Below, piece after piece: positions 59,402 through 64,000 of a stretch of 64,000 nt of DNA. A model generated the notes under the pieces. The model saw only the letters and a program-made list of their open reading frames with translations. It was not told the origin of the DNA and ran no database searches. The DNA comes from Alistipes sp. (GTDB lineage Bacteria; Bacteroidota; Bacteroidia; Bacteroidales; Rikenellaceae), in assembly GCA_017505725.1 (NCBI GenBank), contig JAFVOR010000043.1, positions 1 to 64,000 of the forward strand. Reading direction: 5' to 3'. The first letter of the stretch is position 1. The number at the start of each line of letters is the position of its first letter. Made by a program: the position numbers and the translations under genes.

Positions 59402-60511
59402 ATGAAGAGAATTATCCTCTCCGGCGGAGGTACCGGAGGTCACATATACCCAGCAGTTTCGGTTGCAGAGGCGTTGAAGCAGCGCTTCGGCGAGGAGGTC
59501 GAGATCCTCTTTGTAGGTGCCGAGGGCAAGATGGAGATGACCCTTGTTCCCAACCTTGGTTATCAGATCAAGGGTTTGAATATCGTTGGCTTGCAGCGTC
59601 GCTTGGCGTGGAAGAATTTGGCGTTGCCATACTATTTGTTGCGCAGCCTCAATCAGGCGCGTCGCATCATCAAGGAGTTTAAGCCCGATGTTGTAGCGGG
59701 CTTTGGCGGATATGCAAGTGCGCCAATTGTCTTTGTAGCACAGTGTATGGGCATACCTACCGTTATTCAGGAGCAGAACTCCTATGCGGGACTGGTCAAC
59801 AAGATCGTTGGTCGTCGTGCCAAGAGCGTCTGCGTGGCATACGAGGGTATGGGACGCTTCTTCGATGCAGAGAAGGTGGTTATGACGGGCAATCCGCTGC
59901 GTAGTGCCTTTGGCAAGGGCGAGATCGATCGCGCTGCAGCCTTTGCTCACTATGGCTTGCAAGAGGGTATGCCAACAATCCTTGTGGTGGGTGGCTCGCT
60001 TGGTACACGCACTCTGAACAATATGATGAAGTCGTGGATATTGTCGCTCGATGAGGTTGGTGTCGCCCCTGTGCAGGTTATCTGGCAGACGGGTCGCTTC
60101 TACGAGAAGGAGATGCGCACCTTCTTCGAGAACTATCCTACAAAGAATATCACGCTTGTGCCATTTATCGACCGTATGGACTACGCCTACGAGGTTGCCG
60201 ATGTGGTCATCTCCCGCAGTGGTGCCTGCACCGTGTCGGAGTTGTGCTTGGCGAAGAAGCCTACACTCTTTGTTCCGTCGCCCAATGTTGCGGAGGATCA
60301 CCAGACCAAGAATGCTCGCGCCTTAGTCGATAAGGATGCTGCAAGGATGGTGAGCGATGCCGAGGCTACAGATTGCGGTATTGCAACCGCTCTGAAGATG
60401 GTGGCAGATAAGGAACTCTTGGCTCGTCTGTCGGAGAATATCGGCAAGTTGGCAACTCCAGAGGCAGCCGAGCGTGTGGCAGATGAGATTGTAAAGTTTA
60501 TCAAGGATTAA
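59402..60511 (+). CDS. murG: UDP-GlcNAc transferase to lipid I
   Basis: A 369-residue GT28 enzyme that adds GlcNAc to undecaprenyl-PP-MurNAc-pentapeptide, making lipid II on the cytoplasmic face. Glycine-rich motifs SGGGTGGHIYPAVSVA (N-terminal) and VVGGSLGTRTLN are present. So are PTVIQEQNSYAGLVN, SRSGACTVSELCLAKKP and the donor-binding PSPNVAEDHQTKNA. Normally found in the dcw cluster after ftsW; here it follows the nuclease-fold array, so the upstream dcw genes must lie elsewhere. Confidence 0.94.
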   Translation: MKRIILSGGGTGGHIYPAVSVAEALKQRFGEEVEILFVGAEGKMEMTLVPNLGYQIKGLNIVGLQRRLAWKNLALPYYLLRSLNQARRIIKEFKPDVVAGFGGYASAPIVFVAQCMGIPTVIQEQNSYAGLVNKIVGRRAKSVCVAYEGMGRFFDAEKVVMTGNPLRSAFGKGEIDRAAAFAHYGLQEGMPTILVVGGSLGTRTLNNMMKSWILSLDEVGVAPVQVIWQTGRFYEKEMRTFFENYPTKNITLVPFIDRMDYAYEVADVVISRSGACTVSELCLAKKPTLFVPSPNVAEDHQTKNARALVDKDAARMVSDAEATDCGIATALKMVADKELLARLSENIGKLATPEAAERVADEIVKFIKD

Positions 60512-60515
60512 CACT

Positions 60516-61892
60516 ATGGCAAAAGATAGGGTATACTTTCTCGGTATAGGCGGTATAGGTATGAGTGCTTTGGCCCGCTACTTCCTGCACGAAGGTTGGC
60601 AGGTGGCAGGCTACGACCGCACCGCTACCGATTTGACTCGTCGACTCGAGGCGGAGGGTGCAACGGTGCACTACGAGGATGATGTAAAGCTCATACCCGA
60701 GCCTTTCCTCGACAAGGAGCATACGGTGGTAATCTACACCCCCGCAATTCCGTCGGACCATTCGGAGCAGGCGATGTTTCGTGCCGAGGGTTTTGAGATC
60801 AAGAAGCGTTCACAGGTGTTGGGCTTGCTCTCGCAGGGCAAGTATGTGATGGCGGTGTCGGGTACTCACGGTAAGACCTCGACCTCGACCTTGACCGCGT
60901 GGCTCAACTCGGCGGTATCGGGCGAGGGATCGGCATTCTTGGGTGGTATATCCAAGAACTTCGGCTCGAATCTCGTCTTGGGCGAGGGCAATCGATTTGT
61001 GGTTGAGGCGGATGAGTTCGACCGCTCGTTCCTTCAGCTCTATCCCGATGCTGCGGTGGTCACCTCGGCCGATGCCGACCACCTCGACATCTATGGCACA
61101 CACGAGAAGGTAAAGGAGGCTTTTTCGCAGTTTATTGCTCAGATCAAGGAGGGTGGTATGCTTGTGATGAAGCGAGGTGTGGATGTTGCCATCGCAAATG
61201 ATAGAATTGCGGTCTATTACTACTCTTATAACGAAGAGTGCGACTTCTATGCCAAGAATATCGAACTTCTCGAGGGCGGCTACTACCGCTACGATATTGT
61301 CACCCCTACGGGCGTTGTCGAGGGTTGTATCCTTGGCATACCAGGTTGGGTCAATATCGAGAACTCGGTGGCAGCGGTAGCTCTCTTGTGGTCGGTTGAG
61401 CGCGACTTGAAGGATCACGATGCGGTACGCAAGGCGCTTCGTGAGTTTACGGGCGTAAAGCGTCGCTTCGAGTTCTATGTGAACACTCCGCAGAGTGTCT
61501 ATATGGACGACTACGCTCACCATCCGCGCGAGTTGGCTGCTACAATCACCTCGGTTAAGCAGATGTTTCCTTCCCGCAAGATGACCGCCATATTCCAGCC
61601 TCACCTCTACACTCGCACACGCGACTTGTACGAGGAGTTTGCCGAGGCGTTGAACGAGGCCGACGAGGTGGTACTCCTGCCGATATATCCTGCGCGTGAG
61701 TTGCCTATCGAGGGCATCACAACCGAGATTATCGCAAACCTTGTGACCAAACCGTGTCGCATTGTCGAGCGCGAGGCGTTGGCGGCAACCATCGGCGAGA
61801 TGGATACCGATGTGGTGGTGTCGTTCGGAGCGGGGAATATTGACGCTTGCTGCAACGATATTGCACACGCAATATCGTTAAAATCGTTCTGA
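60516..61892 (+). CDS. murC: UDP-N-acetylmuramate-L-alanine ligase
   Basis: A 458-residue Mur ligase that attaches L-Ala to UDP-MurNAc with ATP. YFLGIGGIGMSALARYF is the UDP-binding motif, VSGTHGKTSTSTL the P-loop, VVEADEFDRSF and DADHLDIYG the metal and carbamyl-Lys region, and MDDYAHHPRELAAT and IFQPHLYTRTRDL the C-terminal domain. It starts 4 nt after murG. Its stop codon lies inside the left end of the palindromic element at 61880. Confidence 0.95.
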   Translation: MAKDRVYFLGIGGIGMSALARYFLHEGWQVAGYDRTATDLTRRLEAEGATVHYEDDVKLIPEPFLDKEHTVVIYTPAIPSDHSEQAMFRAEGFEIKKRSQVLGLLSQGKYVMAVSGTHGKTSTSTLTAWLNSAVSGEGSAFLGGISKNFGSNLVLGEGNRFVVEADEFDRSFLQLYPDAAVVTSADADHLDIYGTHEKVKEAFSQFIAQIKEGGMLVMKRGVDVAIANDRIAVYYYSYNEECDFYAKNIELLEGGYYRYDIVTPTGVVEGCILGIPGWVNIENSVAAVALLWSVERDLKDHDAVRKALREFTGVKRRFEFYVNTPQSVYMDDYAHHPRELAATITSVKQMFPSRKMTAIFQPHLYTRTRDLYEEFAEALNEADEVVLLPIYPARELPIEGITTEIIANLVTKPCRIVEREALAATIGEMDTDVVVSFGAGNIDACCNDIAHAISLKSF

Positions 61893-62003
61893 TGGGTAAA
61901 TTTTGCACTGCACTTCGGATGTCGAAATGCTCACATACCTTTTAGTATGCTGCGCTTTCGCCACCTCGTTTAGCACAAAATTTCCACCATCATTTACGAT
62001 TTT
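61880..62003. repeat. palindromic intergenic element, copy 2
   Basis: 124 bp bounded by AAAATCGT (61880-61887) / ACGATTTT (61996-62003), then TGATGG / CCATCA, AAATTTTGCAC (61898-61908) / GCACAAAATT (61973-61982), and a core CATAC (61934-61938) / GTATG (61945-61949). Layout and shared words (CTCACATA, TATGCTGCG) match 6010-6129, with paired changes in the stems. It covers the murC stop codon. The rest of the gap to ftsQ is AT-rich with short TTTTGCA repeats. Confidence 0.65.
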
Positions 62004-62087
62004 AGAAAAGATTAAAATTTTGCATTTTGCATTCTGCATTTTGAATTATAAAAGCTAATGGCCAAAGGCTAAAAGCAAAAAAAAAGG

Positions 62088-63170
62088 ATGTGGCGTAAGA
62101 TAGGTGAAATAGTAGCATCATTGGTGGCGATGGCGGTGGTCATTGCCTACCTCTGCTATGCCTCTATGCTTACGACGCAGGCGCGCAAGGAGCAGTCGGT
62201 GACCGAGGTTGTTATCTCGTTCGACAAAGGCTCCGAGAAGCATCGTTTTGCCACCGTAGACAAGATTCGCAAGCAGATTGCTCAGGGAGGTTTCAAGGTC
62301 AAGGGCAATAATATCGACCGCACCGATGTGGTGGGAATAGCTAAGCTAATCGCCAAGAACAGCTATGTAAAGGATGTGGATGTCTACACCACCTGCTCGG
62401 GAAGACTCTATGTCGATATCGAGCAGCACACTCCGGTTTTGCGCCTGTTGAGCGGTGGTCACAATTGCTACATCACAGCCGATGGTGAGGTCTTTCGCTC
62501 GCCCAATGGCGCAGCGTGCCACACACCTGTGGTGACGGGCAGTTTCCGACCTATATTCGGAGCCGACTTCGAGGGTAGTATTGCTGACTATTACGCCAAG
62601 CTGATAGCCTCGGAGGATAAGGATGTGGCTCTACTCAACAAGCAGATATCGGAGTCGAAGCACAGCTATCGCAGCTGCGTCGAGCGTATACGCCAGCTCG
62701 ACAAGAGTCGTCGACGCAGATTCTTGGAGAATGATGAGAGTCTGAAGCTCCGCCGTGTTGGTATTGATAGAGAGAAAAAGGCAGAAGAGAACAACCTTGC
62801 GAAATTGCGTGCCGAGCTACGAAAGTTGCAGAACAAGAAGCAGCGAGTGTTGCAGCGCAAGGCGAAGTTGATAAATGGTTGTAATGACATCCTCTGCTTG
62901 GTGGGTTTTGTCGACCAGATTGGGCAAGACTCCCATTGGAACGAGGAGATTACGCAGTTCGATATCAGAAGCAATTCGCTTGGCGAGATATCGATGCGTA
63001 TGTTGCCACGCAGTGGCGACTTTGCGATAGAGTTTGGAACATTGTCGGACCGAGATGTCAAGCTGGCAAAGTTGCGCAAATTCTACGATAAGGGACTCTC
63101 ACACATAGGTCATAGCTACTACAAGAGCGTTGATGTGAGGTTCGATAAACAGGTAATATGCACAAAATAG
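62088..63170 (+). CDS. ftsQ: cell division protein FtsQ with a charged coiled-coil insertion
   Basis: A 360-residue bitopic membrane protein. A short cytoplasmic tail and one membrane helix (about 8-27) are followed by a POTRA-like domain (about 40-115) and the beta domain. FtsQ links FtsB/FtsL to the divisome. The C-terminal part from about 265 has the Bacteroidota FtsQ pattern (DSHWNEEITQFDI, RMLPRSGDFAIEFG, KLAKLRKFYDKGL). Between about 165 and 262 lies a Lys/Arg/Glu-rich helical stretch (VERIRQLDKSRRRRFLEN, RAELRKLQNKKQRVLQRK) that interrupts the beta domain; to my knowledge Bacteroidota FtsQ is usually about 240-260 residues. Its place between murC and ftsA supports the call. Confidence 0.85.
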   Translation: MWRKIGEIVASLVAMAVVIAYLCYASMLTTQARKEQSVTEVVISFDKGSEKHRFATVDKIRKQIAQGGFKVKGNNIDRTDVVGIAKLIAKNSYVKDVDVYTTCSGRLYVDIEQHTPVLRLLSGGHNCYITADGEVFRSPNGAACHTPVVTGSFRPIFGADFEGSIADYYAKLIASEDKDVALLNKQISESKHSYRSCVERIRQLDKSRRRRFLENDESLKLRRVGIDREKKAEENNLAKLRAELRKLQNKKQRVLQRKAKLINGCNDILCLVGFVDQIGQDSHWNEEITQFDIRSNSLGEISMRMLPRSGDFAIEFGTLSDRDVKLAKLRKFYDKGLSHIGHSYYKSVDVRFDKQVICTK

Positions 63171-63172
63171 AT

Positions 63173-64000
63173 ATGGAAAAAGAGTACGTTGTAGGTATAG
63201 ACATTGGCTCTTCGCGTGTCACCGTAGCAGTGGGTCTTCGCCAAGAGGGCACGATTTCGATTAAGGGAGTCGAGACACACGATGTGGGTGCGAGTGTCAG
63301 GGATGGAGACATCCTCAATTTTGTTGATCTGGGCAAGGCTATCGTGTCGGCAAAGCAGAACCTCGAGCAGGAGCTCGGTTGTCGAATTGATTCGGCCTAT
63401 GTGGGTGTATCGGGCAAGTCGGTATATTTCGTTCGCTACGAGGATCACGTCGATGTGACAAATCCCACCAACTGTGTGCGCGAGAACGAGTTGCGCGAGT
63501 TGCACAAGAGAATCGAGATGGTCACCTCTGCCAATGGTGACGAGATTGTCGACCGCATACCGCTTCGCTACCGTCTCGACAATATGCAGGAGGTGAGGAA
63601 TCCTATCGGCTGCTATGGTCACAAACTCTCGGCTACCTATCTGCTGGTGTTGATTAGCAAGCAGCAGATCGATATGGTCAAGCGTACCTTCTATAGTGCT
63701 GATATTCAGATCGAGGGAATCTGTGTCAACCCTGTGTTGCTGCCCGAGGTGCTCCTCACCGAGAGCGAGGCCGAGGAGGGTGTGATGATTGTCGATTTGG
63801 GTGGTGACCTTACTGATATATCTATTGTGCGTGAGGGTAAGTTGTCCTACTTCTCGTCGTTGCCTATCGGCGCGTCGAGCATCGACCGCGACCTCTACGA
63901 GCACTTGCAGGTGCCCAAGAAGGATGTCGAGCGTTTTAAGCATATTCACGGACACGCCATCGCTGCGATAGTGCCCGAGGATACCGCCTTTACGGTGTTG
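63173..64000 (+). CDS. ftsA: cell division protein FtsA, 5' part
   Basis: The first 276 codons, cut by the window end. Actin-like ATPase that anchors FtsZ to the membrane. Seen: VVGIDIGSSRVTVAVG (phosphate 1), AYVGVSGKSV, the 1C-domain region RYRLDNMQEVRNPIG, and VMIVDLGGDLTDISIV (phosphate 2). It starts 2 nt after ftsQ. ftsZ would be expected next. Confidence 0.93.
   Translation, partial: MEKEYVVGIDIGSSRVTVAVGLRQEGTISIKGVETHDVGASVRDGDILNFVDLGKAIVSAKQNLEQELGCRIDSAYVGVSGKSVYFVRYEDHVDVTNPTNCVRENELRELHKRIEMVTSANGDEIVDRIPLRYRLDNMQEVRNPIGCYGHKLSATYLLVLISKQQIDMVKRTFYSADIQIEGICVNPVLLPEVLLTESEAEEGVMIVDLGGDLTDISIVREGKLSYFSSLPIGASSIDRDLYEHLQVPKKDVERFKHIHGHAIAAIVPEDTAFTVL

Overview
The window reads as a chromosome segment of a gut-type Bacteroidota, probably order Bacteroidales and possibly Alistipes/Rikenellaceae-like. 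Reasons: TTTG/TAnnTTTG promoters, an L28-L33-DUF4295 ribosomal cluster, a GH92 mannosidase, BspA-type repeats in a lipoprotein, a DUF4369-like/TlpA lipoprotein, and weak use of Shine-Dalgarno sites. The genus is inferred, not proven. No rRNA, tRNA, IS transposase, CRISPR array or phage gene is visible.

Layout. (1) 1-4757: a 1259-residue lipoprotein on the minus strand, flanked on both sides by intergenic clusters of short perfect palindromes and by about 10-bp tandem repeats. (2) 4758-7093: a secreted PHP-domain protein, a palindromic repeat element with a second copy near 61.9 kb, a TspO-like protein, and the promoter and long leader of a polysaccharide operon. (3) 7094-25811: a surface-polysaccharide locus. 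It holds a WecA-type initiating transferase, UDP-glucose dehydrogenase, a nucleotidyltransferase-aminotransferase fusion, a LicD remnant, Wzx, a GT2, LicD, a Wzy, three GT4s, CapE/cupin/CapF/CapG for UDP-N-acetyl-L-fucosamine, a WbuB-like GT4 and a PF14907 protein. (4) 25814-31233: coaD, GH92, lpxD, a TlpA-like lipoprotein and ruvC, closely spaced behind the locus. (5) 31351-31947: rpmB-rpmG-DUF4295. (6) 32165-34387: a radical SAM gene, then cdd and an RluA-type synthase. (7) 34391-59274: a tandem array of 30 paralogous secreted proteins of the S1/P1 nuclease fold, interrupted only by dtd. (8) 59402-64000: murG, murC, ftsQ and the start of ftsA.

The outstanding feature is region 7. Sixteen genes (type A) keep all nine zinc ligands of S1/P1 nucleases at fixed spacing, starting with the N-terminal Trp exposed by signal peptidase. 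Fourteen genes (type B) share the fold, the exposed aromatic and the C-terminal helix but have lost most ligands. Every B follows an A, giving 14 A-B pairs plus two solo A genes. Gaps are about 2-50 bp, all genes share one strand, and no internal promoter or terminator was seen. The array probably ends at an intrinsic terminator (59300-59335), followed by a separate murG promoter. I infer one exported system of enzyme plus pseudoenzyme pairs, expanded by duplication and patchwork recombination. Its substrate and purpose are unknown.
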